From assembly GCF_001514195.1 (NCBI RefSeq), contig NZ_KQ948747.1, positions 120,321 through 184,320 of the forward strand: a stretch of 64,000 nt of DNA, written 5' to 3'. Shown piece after piece: positions 1 to 7,923 of this stretch (positions are counted from its first letter, which is position 1; each line of letters begins with the position of its first letter). The notes below the pieces were generated by a model. That model had not been told where the DNA came from and did not search any database. It saw only the letters and a program-made list of their open reading frames with translations. Position numbers and translations under genes: made by a program. Source of the stretch: Streptomyces griseorubiginosus. Its GTDB lineage: Bacteria > Actinomycetota > Actinomycetes > Streptomycetales > Streptomycetaceae.

Positions 1-117
1 CCTCACCTCGCCGAGCGCGGGCTGGATCACCGCCCAGCGGGTCGAAGCCTCCGGCGGGCAGAGTCTCTGAGCCGTCGGACGCCATCGCTCGCCTCTGGAT
101 CACTTATCCCCAGACGG

Positions 118-528
118 TTGCCCGGCAACCGATCAGACGTCGTCATCGCTCAAGGAGGGCTCGCGCCGCGCACCTCGGCCGGGATCTCCGTGGAAGAACG
201 CAAGGGAATCCGGCAGAGGGTACGGCTCCGTAAGCCCCAACGGGTCGCGCTGCACTCCTGGTCCTTCGCTCAGCTCGCAGACTTCATCGTCCACAAGGCC
301 GACCGGGCAGGCGTGCCCTTGGTCTTCGTCGATCCCGGGTACGCGTCCCAGACATGCGCCAAATGCGACCACGTCGACAAACACAACCGTGTCGACCAGG
401 GACTTTTCATCTGCCGGGGGTGCGGGGTCCTTGCCCACGCCGACCGGAATGCTTTCTACAACATCGCCACCCGTGGCGAGAGCGTGCGGAACGCGGGGCG
501 TGAGTCACGCGTCCCTGCCACCCGATAG
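118..528 (+). pseudogene. tnpB: C-terminal remnant of an IS200/IS605-type TnpB
   Basis: This is the tail of a TnpB protein, the RNA-guided RuvC-like nuclease of IS200/IS605-family elements. Visible signs are VEERKGIRQRVRLRKPQ (around the second RuvC acidic residue), ALHSWSFAQL, and a zinc ribbon built from CAKC and CRGC, followed by ADRNAFYNIA with the third RuvC aspartate. The first RuvC motif and the whole N-terminal half are missing, and sequence upstream of about position 170 does not match the family, so the gene is 5'-truncated and cannot make an active nuclease. It runs into an IS right-end hairpin near 579-610. Seen: motifs and truncation. Inferred: an old, immobile copy. Confidence 0.85.
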
Positions 529-578
529 AGGTATCTGGACGGAGGAGCCAACCCAGCAGCCAGTTGGGCGCTACCTCC

Positions 579-610
579 AAGCCCGGTCCTTCAGGGTTGG
601 GTCACGTTGA
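579..610 (+). repeat. Right-end hairpin region of the truncated TnpB element
   Basis: Downstream of the TnpB stop, AAGCCCGGTCCTTCAGG followed by a GGTTGGGTC-containing strand can fold into an imperfect hairpin of the kind that forms the right end, and the 3' end of the guide (omega) RNA, in IS200/IS605 elements. The stop codon of the convergent epimerase gene (602-604, minus strand) lies inside this end, so the element boundary defines the last codons of that gene. Confidence 0.5.
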
Positions 611-1627
611 AATGAGCTGGTGTTCGGCCAGGCTGCGCCCGGTCTGCTCGATCGCGTCTGGGATCGATCGCAACGGGTGTCCGAGGAGGGTCTCCGCGGT
701 GGTGCGCTCGAAGCGCTGCTTCTGGCCGATCAGCCATCGGTTGTCGCGCAGTTGGGGTTCGAAGACGCTGGCGAGCCAGGTGAACCAGGTCGGCATCGCC
801 CGTGCGGGCACCTTCTGGCTTGCTTCGGGAAGGCGTTCGCGGATGACGCGGGCGACCTCGATAAGCGACATCGGGTCGGTGGCGACGATCGTGCGCCGAC
901 CGGCGGCACTCGCGGAGGTCATCGCGGCGATGTGGGCGTCGGCGATGTCCCGCACATCGACCCAGGGAAGCCTAAGGTCGGGGACCATCGGGAGTGCGCC
1001 CGACATGATCTGCTGGATCGCGGCGACTGAAGTCCCGGGATCGTTCGTCAGGAGTGGCCCGATCACCGCACCGGGGTTGATGAGTGCCAGCCGGTCCGGG
1101 ACCCCACGTTGCTGCACGAGTTCGCGCGCGGCCCGCTCGGCCTTGATCTTCGAGACGGTGTACGCGTTCAGGCGCGGGCCGTCGGGGTCCGTCCAGTCAG
1201 CGTCGGTGTAGAGGTGCTCTTTGGGCGCGCGGGCAAACTGGATCGTTGCCAATGATGAGGTCATGACGATGCGTTCCACGCCTGCATCCAGCGCCGCCCC
1301 GACCGCGCGGGTTGCACCCTCGACGGCAGGACGGATCAGCTCGTCAGGGTCTTTCGGCTTCGCTAGCCCGAACGGGGAAGCCACGTGCAGTACGTATCGG
1401 CATCCGTCGAGTGCTTCCGCCCACCCTTGATCGGACAGCAGGTCGAGCTGGCAGATCTCGAGCCTTGCCGTGTCGACGCCTGATGCCGCCATCGCTGCAT
1501 GTACGTCGTCGGTTCGAGCGCGCGACCGCACGGAGCCGCGTACGGCGTATCCGCGCCGCAGCAGCTCGGCTGAGATGTGACCACCGATGAACCCCGAGAT
1601 GCCTGTGACCAGGACCGTGTCTGTCAT
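602..1627 (-). CDS. NAD(P)-dependent epimerase / dihydroflavonol-4-reductase-like SDR
   Basis: A 341-residue extended short-chain dehydrogenase/reductase. The N-terminal Rossmann motif TGISGFIGGH is near residue 8, the catalytic YTVSK is near residue 157, and NPGAVIGPLL is the usual substrate-side signature of the dihydroflavonol-4-reductase/cinnamoyl-CoA-reductase-like group. The protein is cytoplasmic and probably reduces a carbonyl using NADPH; the substrate cannot be read from sequence. The start at 1627 has a GGAGTGGAG ribosome site. It is divergent from the TetR gene at 1697, and its promoter (TTGACA, 16 bp, TAAACT on the minus strand) lies inside a perfect inverted repeat, so repression by that TetR protein is likely. 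The last codons sit in an IS end. Confidence 0.85.
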   Translation of the reverse strand: MTDTVLVTGISGFIGGHISAELLRRGYAVRGSVRSRARTDDVHAAMAASGVDTARLEICQLDLLSDQGWAEALDGCRYVLHVASPFGLAKPKDPDELIRPAVEGATRAVGAALDAGVERIVMTSSLATIQFARAPKEHLYTDADWTDPDGPRLNAYTVSKIKAERAARELVQQRGVPDRLALINPGAVIGPLLTNDPGTSVAAIQQIMSGALPMVPDLRLPWVDVRDIADAHIAAMTSASAAGRRTIVATDPMSLIEVARVIRERLPEASQKVPARAMPTWFTWLASVFEPQLRDNRWLIGQKQRFERTTAETLLGHPLRSIPDAIEQTGRSLAEHQLIST

Positions 1628-1639
1628 GTCTACTCCACT

Positions 1640-1695
1640 CCATCATCTTGACAGTGAGCAGTTTACGAATCATCTGCTCACTGTCAAGATGATGG
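1640..1695. promoter_or_regulatory. Perfect 22-bp inverted-repeat operator between divergent genes
   Basis: Arms 1640-1661 and 1674-1695 are exact reverse complements, 22 bp each, around a 12-bp spacer. Each arm carries a TTGACA hexamer. On the minus strand TTGACA (1687-1682), a 16-bp gap and TAAACT (1665-1660) form a good promoter for the epimerase; on the plus strand TTGACA (1648-1653) faces the TetR gene with a poorer -10 (TCATCT, 1670-1675). The right arm ends two bases before the TetR ATG. A TetR dimer or pair of dimers here would block both genes. Confidence 0.85.
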
Positions 1696-1696
1696 G

Positions 1697-2329
1697 ATGG
1701 GCAAGGACTCACTCACCGGGGATCAGTACCATCACGGCAACCTGCGCGCCGCGCTGCTCGACAGCGCTCTCGTCGTGCTGACCGAGAAAGGCGTCGCAGG
1801 CTTCAGCATGCGCGAAGCCGCGCGACGAGCGGGAGTGTCGCAGTCTGCTCCCAAGCATCACTTCGGTGACGCGCGCGGGCTCCTCGCTGCGCTCGCGACC
1901 CGCGCGTACCGGCAACTCTGCGATCGGCTCGAATCACTGGAACTTGCTGGACTCGATGCGCGAGAGCGCGTCACGTGCATTGCTGCGGAGTACGTCGCCT
2001 TCGCGGGCGAGAACCGCGCCCTGTTCGACCTGATGTGGCGGATGACGCAGTTCGACTTCACCGCATCCGAACTGGCCGAGGAGAAGCACCGCGCTCTCCT
2101 AATTCTGGATCGCAGCCTGCGCGGCGAGGACGCCGAACCACCGGCTCACGACACCGACCCCGCGCTGGTGCCGAGCTATGCGGTCTGGTCTCTCGTTCAC
2201 GGGTACACGACCCTCGCATTGGAGGGCGCAATCGACAGCAGCAACCCGGATCCGCTGAACAGCGACCTGTTGAACACGATGCTCGCGCTTCTTGACGTGT
2301 CTGGCCCCCCGCGGAAGAGCTTTCCGTAG
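1697..2329 (+). CDS. TetR-family transcriptional repressor
   Basis: A 210-residue TetR-type repressor. Residues about 12-60 form the DNA-binding helix-turn-helix domain (YHHGNLRAALLDSALVV, then FSMREAARRAGVSQSAPKHHF), in the variant where HHF replaces the common YYHF. The remainder is an all-helical ligand and dimer domain resembling the WHG-containing C-terminal family. The gene is divergent from the epimerase, and its ATG abuts the right arm of a perfect inverted repeat, which leaves little leader and no clear ribosome site. Autoregulation and control of the epimerase are inferred from this layout. The inducer is unknown. Confidence 0.9.
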   Translation: MGKDSLTGDQYHHGNLRAALLDSALVVLTEKGVAGFSMREAARRAGVSQSAPKHHFGDARGLLAALATRAYRQLCDRLESLELAGLDARERVTCIAAEYVAFAGENRALFDLMWRMTQFDFTASELAEEKHRALLILDRSLRGEDAEPPAHDTDPALVPSYAVWSLVHGYTTLALEGAIDSSNPDPLNSDLLNTMLALLDVSGPPRKSFP

Positions 2330-2569
2330 GGCGAAGCACAGTCCGGGGGATGGAGGAAAATCGGAACGAGAACCGGCGCCGAGCCTCCGGCGGCCCTGGT
2401 GTGCGGATGACGGTTCATCGGTTGCCGGACCTGGCTGAAGCCGCCCCACGGATGACGCCCAGTTATCTGCGGGCGTTTGGTTCGTGACCTGCGGTGATGC
2501 TCTGGAGGCTGTACGTGAGGCGGCCCTGCTGTCTGCGGAGGGGCAGGCGGTGCCCGCCATCGTGCAACT

Positions 2570-3430
2570 GTCAGCGGGGACGCGTTGACCATCCGTGCGG
2601 CGGCTGACGCCGTCCTCGACTCGTTCCGCAACCCGAACGCAGTTCGCAGCTACGCGACGGTGTCGGCGAGACGGCCGAGAGGATCTGAGGGCCGCCCGCG
2701 TCGGCAGCGGACGACGAGATCGGCGAAGCCCTGGACCTGCTGCGGGTCACCGCGGCAGTCAACACCTGGAACGCCCGCCGGGCGGCGGTGCCTGACTCCG
2801 AGACCCGGGCGCGCTCGGAGATGGCCCTGGACAGGCCCATCGCCCGGCGCGAGGTCCACCTGCGGGAGAAGACCTTGTCGCGGATGCTCTACCAGACCGC
2901 CGCCCGATCTGAGGAGATCCTCGGTGTGAACATCGAAGGCCTGGACCTCGCCGCGCGCCGCTGTCCCATGCAGGCCAAGGGCGCCCGGAGCCAGGCCCAC
3001 GAGGACTTCGTGCTGGAGATCGTCACCGGGGATGCCGACACCGCCCAGCTCCTGGCCCGGCTACTGAGCGGCCGTTCTCGGGGGCCGGTTTTCGGCACCC
3101 ACTGTCGTCCAGGCCCGAAGCTTGTAAGCCCCCGCACTGTCTGCCCGGACACCGGCCTCGCGCGCCTGCCGTAGGTCAAGCCCGCGCGCTGCTGGACGAG
3201 CACGCACACCCTCTGCGCGGCTTTGGAACAGGCTGGGACCTCACGGGTACCGCCATTCCGCGCTGACTGGCCTCGGCGAGCAGGCGCCTCGCTGCTGATG
3301 CTGATGGCGAAGTTCCGGCACAGAAGCCGGAGAACGTCCGCCGCTGCTCTCAAACCCACCCCAGAGGCGATCGCCGAACTCACAGGCTGCTCGCCCCTGG
3401 AGACGCCCACCGCTGAGCCGTCGCCGCCCG
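2570..3430 (+). pseudogene. Decayed tyrosine recombinase (phage-type integrase)
   Basis: Pieces of a tyrosine site-specific recombinase are readable in all three forward frames. TIRAAADAVLDSFRNPNAVR near 2588 is the core-binding SAM-like domain. DDEIGEALDLL near 2720 then continues through LREKTLSRMLYQTAARSEEI near 2862, which carries the catalytic-domain start with its active-site arginine region, on to FVLEIVTGDADTAQLLARLL near 3009. After a stop at about 3172, further frames give a GTGWDLTG-like segment and ASLLMLMAKFRH. The expected HxLRH box is destroyed. There are at least three frameshifts and two stops, so the gene is dead. It was probably left by an integrative element; no tRNA or attachment site is visible. 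The 250 bp before it hold no recognisable gene. Confidence 0.75.
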
Positions 3431-3519
3431 GCAGGATGGCCCGCCCGGGCGGAGCAGCCCTTCGGGTGGCTCGGTTAGGGCGATAAGCGATGAAGCCGTC
3501 GCTTGGGAATGGAAGGGTG

Positions 3520-4281
3520 TCAGCCTTGGCGGCCCGGGAGCATGGTCAGGGCCTGGGATCGCTGTGTGACGAGGTCGTCGTACGTGCCGTCGCGCTCGGC
3601 CCAGCGGTGCATCAGGACGCCCTTCACGAGGATCTCGCGGGGGGTGGTGTCCTCCGAGAGCAGGTCCATGACCTCGGTGGCGAAGTCGCCGAGGGGCAAC
3701 GCGTGGGGGTTCACGTTTTCCTGCCCTGCCGTGGCGACGGCCGGGGGGACAAGCTCAACGACGCCGACACCGGTGCCGTCGAGCTGCGCGCGCAGTGCCT
3801 CGGAGTAGGCGTGCACTGCGGCCTTCGAGGCGGCGTAGGTGGGCATGAGCGGGAACGGCAGGAAGGCGATTCCGGAGGTGACGGTGATGAAGGTGCCGGT
3901 ACCCCGCCGGACGAGGTGGGGGGTGAAGGCGTCGATGACCCGGATGGTGCCGAGTAGATTGGTGTCGATCGTCGTCTCTGCCGCCTCGAAGTGCGCGGGG
4001 TCGCGCAGGTCCTCTGGGAGCATGACGCCAGACATCGTCACCACGGTGTCCAGCTCGGGGTACCGGGCGAGCACGGCGTCACGGGCAGATGCTACGGAAG
4101 CACTGTCGGTGACGTCGATGCTGAGCGTACCGAAACCTTCCTCGGCGAGTTCCGAGAGTGCCCCCGAGCTGCGCCCGCCTACGGCCACGGTGCTGCCCGC
4201 TGCGGCGAACCGGCGGGCCAGCTCTCGCCCGATACCCGAGGTTCCGCCGACGATGAGAACGGTGCGGTTGGACAGATCCAC
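3520..4281 (-). CDS. Short-chain dehydrogenase (DltE-like)
   Basis: A 253-residue classical SDR oxidoreductase. The cofactor motif VGGTSGIGRELA lies near residue 10, VTMSGVM replaces the usual NNAG at the end of beta-4, and the catalytic serine and YAASK follow (TSGIAF, then PTYAASKAAVHAY). It resembles the COG3967/DltE group of SDRs; the substrate is unknown. The GTG at 4281 is preferred because it has an AAGGGAAG ribosome site and begins exactly at the conserved VDLSNRTVLIVGG; the open frame upstream lacks homology. It is divergent from an XRE-type regulator at 4462, a common arrangement in streptomycetes in which the regulator controls the SDR. Confidence 0.88.
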   Translation of the reverse strand: MDLSNRTVLIVGGTSGIGRELARRFAAAGSTVAVGGRSSGALSELAEEGFGTLSIDVTDSASVASARDAVLARYPELDTVVTMSGVMLPEDLRDPAHFEAAETTIDTNLLGTIRVIDAFTPHLVRRGTGTFITVTSGIAFLPFPLMPTYAASKAAVHAYSEALRAQLDGTGVGVVELVPPAVATAGQENVNPHALPLGDFATEVMDLLSEDTTPREILVKGVLMHRWAERDGTYDDLVTQRSQALTMLPGRQG

Positions 4282-4461
4282 GAGAACTTCCCTTAGTCCA
4301 GGGCGCCGCCGGCATTCAGGCGGCGCAGAAAGTGATGCTCCCTGTTCGGAACAGGTGCTATCGCAGTCTTGACGGCATTCGCCGGGTGTGGCAGGGCCCC
4401 CGTCTTCCCTGGTCCTGCCAGGGCCCCCTCTGGGACGCGTGCACCGCATTACGGTGTCGTT

Positions 4462-5334
4462 ATGAAGGATGAGGAATCCGGCAACCGGCTCGGCAGCTAC
4501 CTCCGTGCCCGACGCGAACTGGTCTCCCCGGCGCAAGCAGGACTTCCGCCCGGGGGCAACCGCCGCGTGCCCGGCCTGCGCCGCGAGGAAGTCGCCCTGC
4601 TCGCCGGAATCAGTCCCGACTACTACCTTCGCCTGGAACGGGGTCGTGACAAGAACCCCTCACCGCAGGTTCTCGAGTCACTTGCGCGGGTCCTGCAGCT
4701 CGACGACATCGAGCGGACGTATCTGCTCGGCCTCGCGGCGGCGCACCCCAGGGCGCCGCGGCGCAATCGGCCCGAGCACGTACCGGCGCGCATGCATGAG
4801 TTGCTCGCTCACCTTCAGATCCCCGCATTCGTCGAAGGGCGCGCGTTCGATGTCCTGGCCTCCAACCCCATGGCGGTCGCGCTTTCCCCCCGCCTGCAGC
4901 CCGGCCAGAACCGGCTTCGTTCCCTCCTCCTCGATCCCGAGGAACAGACCTTCCACCAGGACTGGGCGAAAGCCACCGCCGCTTTCATCGCCGCCCTTCG
5001 CAGCACCATCGGGGACGACACCGACAACCCCCGGTTCGTCGAACTCGTCGGAGAACTCGCACTGTCCAGTCAGCGGTTCCGCACTCTGTGGGCCCGCCAT
5101 GACGTTCGCAGTTTCGACGGAGGCACGACCACAGTCCACCACCCCGTCGTCGGTGAGCTACGCCTCCACCGCGACAAACTCCCCATCGACGACGTCATCC
5201 TCGTCGTCTACTACCCCGACAAAGACAGCGACAGTGACGAGAAACTGCGGCTCCTCGCCGCCCTCTCACACACCGAGTCCGCCGGCACAGCACACGACCG
5301 ACCGGCGGATGACCCACGCCCAAAGACACCCTGA
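4462..5334 (+). CDS. XRE-family regulator with MmyB-like ligand domain
   Basis: A 290-residue DNA-binding protein. Residues about 8-80 are the helix-turn-helix (LGSYLRARRELVSP, RRVPGLRREEVALLAGIS, YYLRLERGRDKNPS), highly characteristic of the actinobacterial MmyB-like group; the C-terminal two thirds correspond to the MmyB PAS-like ligand domain, with LRSLLLDPEEQTFHQDW and the closing beta-rich segment FDGGTTTVHHPVVGELRLH. The ATG at 4462 follows the usual MKDEESGNRLGSYL start. The 180-bp divergent spacer from the SDR probably holds both promoters. It probably represses or activates the SDR in response to a small, possibly lipid-like ligand; that is inference from family and position. Confidence 0.9.
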   Translation: MKDEESGNRLGSYLRARRELVSPAQAGLPPGGNRRVPGLRREEVALLAGISPDYYLRLERGRDKNPSPQVLESLARVLQLDDIERTYLLGLAAAHPRAPRRNRPEHVPARMHELLAHLQIPAFVEGRAFDVLASNPMAVALSPRLQPGQNRLRSLLLDPEEQTFHQDWAKATAAFIAALRSTIGDDTDNPRFVELVGELALSSQRFRTLWARHDVRSFDGGTTTVHHPVVGELRLHRDKLPIDDVILVVYYPDKDSDSDEKLRLLAALSHTESAGTAHDRPADDPRPKTP

Positions 5335-5435
5335 CGAGCACGCGCCGCCCCGGCTTCGCAATCAGAACGCCCGCACGATGCCGCATCGGTTCCCACCGCC
5401 GGACGTACCTTCATCGGGGCCTTCCTTCGTGGATA

Positions 5436-5455
5436 CCCCGGCCTTCAGGCCGGGG
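5436..5455. repeat. Left-side hairpin of the TnpB element
   Basis: CCCCGGCC, TTCA, GGCCGGGG: a perfect 8-bp stem with a four-base loop, followed by GGGGAGGAAAC-like sequence. Subterminal hairpins of this form flank IS200/IS605 elements in actinomycetes. It lies 120 bp before the TnpB start and matches in form the hairpin after the TnpB stop. Confidence 0.6.
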
Positions 5456-5576
5456 AGGAAACGAAGCTCCTGCGGAGCAGGGCAGGAGACGTCGGTTTGC
5501 CGCCAGGGCGGACCGGCGTCCATCGCTCACCGGCCGAACACCCGCCGCTCACATGGGAGTTGATAGATTGGGAGGT

Positions 5577-6789
5577 ATGGCGGAGCAGGTCAAGCGGGCG
5601 TTCAAGTACCGCTTCTATCCCACGGGCGAGCAGGCGGCTGAGTTGTCGCGCACGTTCGGCTGTGTCCGCCTGGTGTACAACAAGGCGTTGGGAGGAGCGC
5701 AGCCGGGCCTGGTACGGCGAGCAGCGCCGGATCTCCTACGTGCAGTCCTCCGCCGCGCTCACCCAGTGGAAGAAGACCGAACAACTGGCCTTCCTGACCG
5801 AGGTGTCCTCGGTTCCGCTGCAGCAGGCGCTGAGGCATCTTCAGACCGCGTTCGCCAACTTCTTCGCCAAGCGCGCGAAGTATCCGCGCTACAAGAGCCG
5901 CAAGAAGTCCCGCGCGTCGGCCAAGTACACCCGCTCCGCCTTCACCTGGCGGGAAGGGAAGCTGATTTTGGCCAAGATGGCGGAGCCTTTGGACATCCGC
6001 TGGTCGCGCCCCCTGCCCGAGGGCGCAGAGCCGACCACGGTGACCGTGTCCCGCGACGCGGCCGGCCGCTGGTTCGTGTCGATGCTCGTGGAGGACACCA
6101 TCAGCCCCGCCCCCGCCACGCATGCGGCGGTCGGCCTGGACGCCGGGATCACCTCCCTGGTGACCCTGTCCACCGGGGAGAAGATCGCCAACTCCCGGCA
6201 CGAACGCCACGACCGCGCCCGCCTCGCCAGGGCGCAGCGGGAGCTGTCCCGCAAGGCGAAGGGCTCCGTGAACCGGGCCAAGGCCCGGCGCAAGGTCGCC
6301 AAGGTCCATGCGCGGATCGCCGACCGGCGCCGCGACTTCCTGCACAAACTGACCTCGCGCATCGTCCACGAGAACCAAGTGGTCGTGATCGAGGACCTGA
6401 CCGTCCGTAACCTGCTGAAGAACGGGCGCCTGGCGCGCGCCATTTCCGATGCGGCGTGGACGGACCTGCGCTCCATGCTGGAGTACAAGTGCGCCTGGTA
6501 CGGGCGCGAACTCGTCGTGATCGACCGCTTCTTCCCCAGCTCGAAGCTGTGCGGAAGCTGCGGCACGGTCGCGGCGAAGATGCCGCTCAACGTCCGTGCG
6601 TGGACATGCAAGCACTGCGGCGTCGTGCATGACCGCGATGTGAACGCGGCGCGCAACATTCTGGCCGCCGGGCTGGCGGCAGCAGCCTGTGGAGACGGTG
6701 TAAGACCTCAACGGGAGTCCTCCCGCACAGGGCGGTCGTCGGTGAAGCAGGAATCCCAGCGGGTGACCGCTGGAATCCCCCGCCTCTAG
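5577..6789 (+). pseudogene. tnpB: TnpB of an IS200/IS605-type element, one-base frameshift
   Basis: TnpB is the RNA-guided RuvC-type nuclease of IS200/IS605-family elements. The N-terminus (MAEQVKRAFKYRFYPTGEQA, then FGCVRLVYNKAL) is in one frame up to about 5690. The rest, from EERSRAWYGEQRRISYVQS onward, is in the next frame, because TTGGGAGGAG at 5689-5698 has one G too many. Apart from that the protein is complete: RuvC motif I VGLDAGITSL, motif II VVIEDLTVRNLL, a CGSCG/CKHCG zinc ribbon and motif III DRDVNAARNI. Start at ATG 5577 with GGAGG just upstream; a TAGATT -10-like sequence nearby suggests a very short leader. No TnpA gene is present. Either a recent loss or an error in a G run. 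Confidence 0.85.
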
Positions 6790-6810
6790 GCGGGGGAGGA
6801 AGTCAAGGTC
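6700..6810 (+). ncRNA. Putative omega (guide) RNA and right end of the TnpB element
   Basis: In TnpB systems the guide RNA overlaps the 3' end of tnpB and ends at the element right end. Here CAGCGGGTGACCGCTGG (a short hairpin) is followed by CCCCCGCC, TCTA, GGCGGGGG (6777-6796), a perfect 8-bp stem that contains the TAG stop of tnpB. GGAGGAAGTCAA then follows, which probably marks the element end near 6808. Placement is by analogy with known right-end structures; no guide can be confirmed from one copy. Confidence 0.5.
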
Positions 6811-6841
6811 CTTCCCTCCGGCGGTGCCGGCCAGCACCCCG

Positions 6842-7030
6842 TCATTCCTCGTCGGTGACGTCCGGGTCGCCCAGCGGGCGCAGGCCACCGGGCAGGTCGG
6901 GAAGCTGGAAGGAGTACCGCCCTCCCCGCATCGCGGGGAAATCTCAGTGCCGCCCGAACAGGCCACGCGGCCCAATGGCATCCTGCTCCTCGACCCCGAC
7001 ATAGATGAGGATCTGAACCCGCAGGGACAT
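6842..7030 (-). pseudogene. Coupled small ORF with in-frame TGA, unknown function
   Basis: Directly after the ABC ATPase, its stop overlaps a new ATG (TGATG). The ORF reads MSLRVQILIYVGVEEQDAIG and on to GRH, meets TGA after 28 codons, then continues in the same frame for 33 more sense codons (DFPAMRGGRYSFQLPDLPGG to DPDVTDEE) before a second TGA. The two halves look like one small protein of about 62 residues: the frame is held, both halves are protein-like in composition, and the coupling to the transporter is typical of an operon gene. I do not recognise the family. The likeliest reading is a nonsense mutation; two separate peptides are possible. Confidence 0.45.
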
Positions 7031-7920
7031 CAGCCTTTCTCGTTGGCTGAGGTCGAGGCGGCGCCCACGGGTGGTTCCCGCGCGGGCTCCGGGGCCGGAC
7101 GAGGGCGCGTGCCCTCGGATCGGCTGTCGTCCTCCAGGGCTTCTTCGTCCGCGAGCGGCTGGGCCTCGTACAGGACGCGGATGATGCCATCGCCGTGTCG
7201 TTCGGTGCGGGCGCGGACGCCGAAGACGTCGGCGAGGATCTTCGGGGTCAGCACATCGAGGACCGGTCCCGCCGCGACCACGGCCCCTTCGTGCAGGACG
7301 ACCACGTGGTCGCAAAGGCGGGCTGCCAGGTCGAGGTCGTGCAGGACGGCGAGGGTGGTGATGCCGGTGGCCCGGATGAGGTCCAGCAGTTCGAAGCGGG
7401 CGCGGATGTCGAGGTGGTTGGTGAGTTCGTCCAGGACCAGCAGCCGGGGGTTCTGGGCCAACGCGCGGGCCAGCAGAACGCGTTGGCGTTCGCCACCGGA
7501 CAGGGAGGCGTAGTCGCGGTCTGCGAAGGGCCGGACGCCGCAGCGGTCGACGGCGTCCGTCACGGCCTGGTGGTCTTCGGCGCGGTCGCGACTCAGCAGG
7601 CCGTGGTGGGGTGCGCGGCCGAGGGCGACGATTTCGGTGACAGTCAGGCCCGTGGTGTTGCCGCCCGCGTCTTGGAGGACGGTGCCGGTACGGCGTGCGG
7701 CGGCTCGGGGGGACAGCGCCCAGACGTCGTCGTCACCGATCCGGACGGCACCCTCCGCTGGGCGCAGCGAGCGGTAGACGGCGCGCAACAGGGTGCTTTT
7801 GCCGCTGCCGTTGGGGCCGACGAGACCGACGATGTCGCCCTCGCGGGCTTCGAGGCTCACGTTGTGGAGGATCGGGGTGCGGTCCAGGGTGATGTGGAGT
7901 TGGTCCACTGTGAGTTTCAT
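7030..7920 (-). CDS. FecE/FepC-type ABC transporter ATPase
   Basis: A 296-residue ATP-binding subunit of an iron-siderophore/cobalamin-type importer. Walker A is GPNGSGKST near residue 35, then the Q-loop TVLQDAG, signature LSGGERQRVLLARAL and Walker B LLVLDELTNHLD, in which leucine replaces the usual proline after DE. H-loop: AVLHDLDLAA. The last ~35 residues are a proline- and charge-rich tail not found in most homologues. It starts 3 bp after the permease gene ends, and its stop overlaps the next ORF. It energises uptake of a metal chelate across the cytoplasmic membrane; which chelate is not readable here. Confidence 0.93.
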   Translation of the reverse strand: MKLTVDQLHITLDRTPILHNVSLEAREGDIVGLVGPNGSGKSTLLRAVYRSLRPAEGAVRIGDDDVWALSPRAAARRTGTVLQDAGGNTTGLTVTEIVALGRAPHHGLLSRDRAEDHQAVTDAVDRCGVRPFADRDYASLSGGERQRVLLARALAQNPRLLVLDELTNHLDIRARFELLDLIRATGITTLAVLHDLDLAARLCDHVVVLHEGAVVAAGPVLDVLTPKILADVFGVRARTERHGDGIIRVLYEAQPLADEEALEDDSRSEGTRPRPAPEPAREPPVGAASTSANEKG

Positions 7921-7923
7921 TGG

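Noticed and set aside
1..117. Possible upstream part of TnpB
   Set aside because: No TnpB motif can be read in any frame before about position 160, so the fragment is taken to start later.
3490..3957. Plus-strand frame antisense to the SDR at 3520
   Set aside because: Glycine/valine-rich shadow of the dehydrogenase; no independent evidence.
5602..7002. Long open frame antisense to tnpB
   Set aside because: A 466-codon frame without domains, a by-product of high GC on the opposite strand of a real gene.
6842..7030. Selenocysteine at the in-frame TGA
   Set aside because: No SECIS-like hairpin obvious after the TGA and no selenoprotein family match; a nonsense mutation is simpler.
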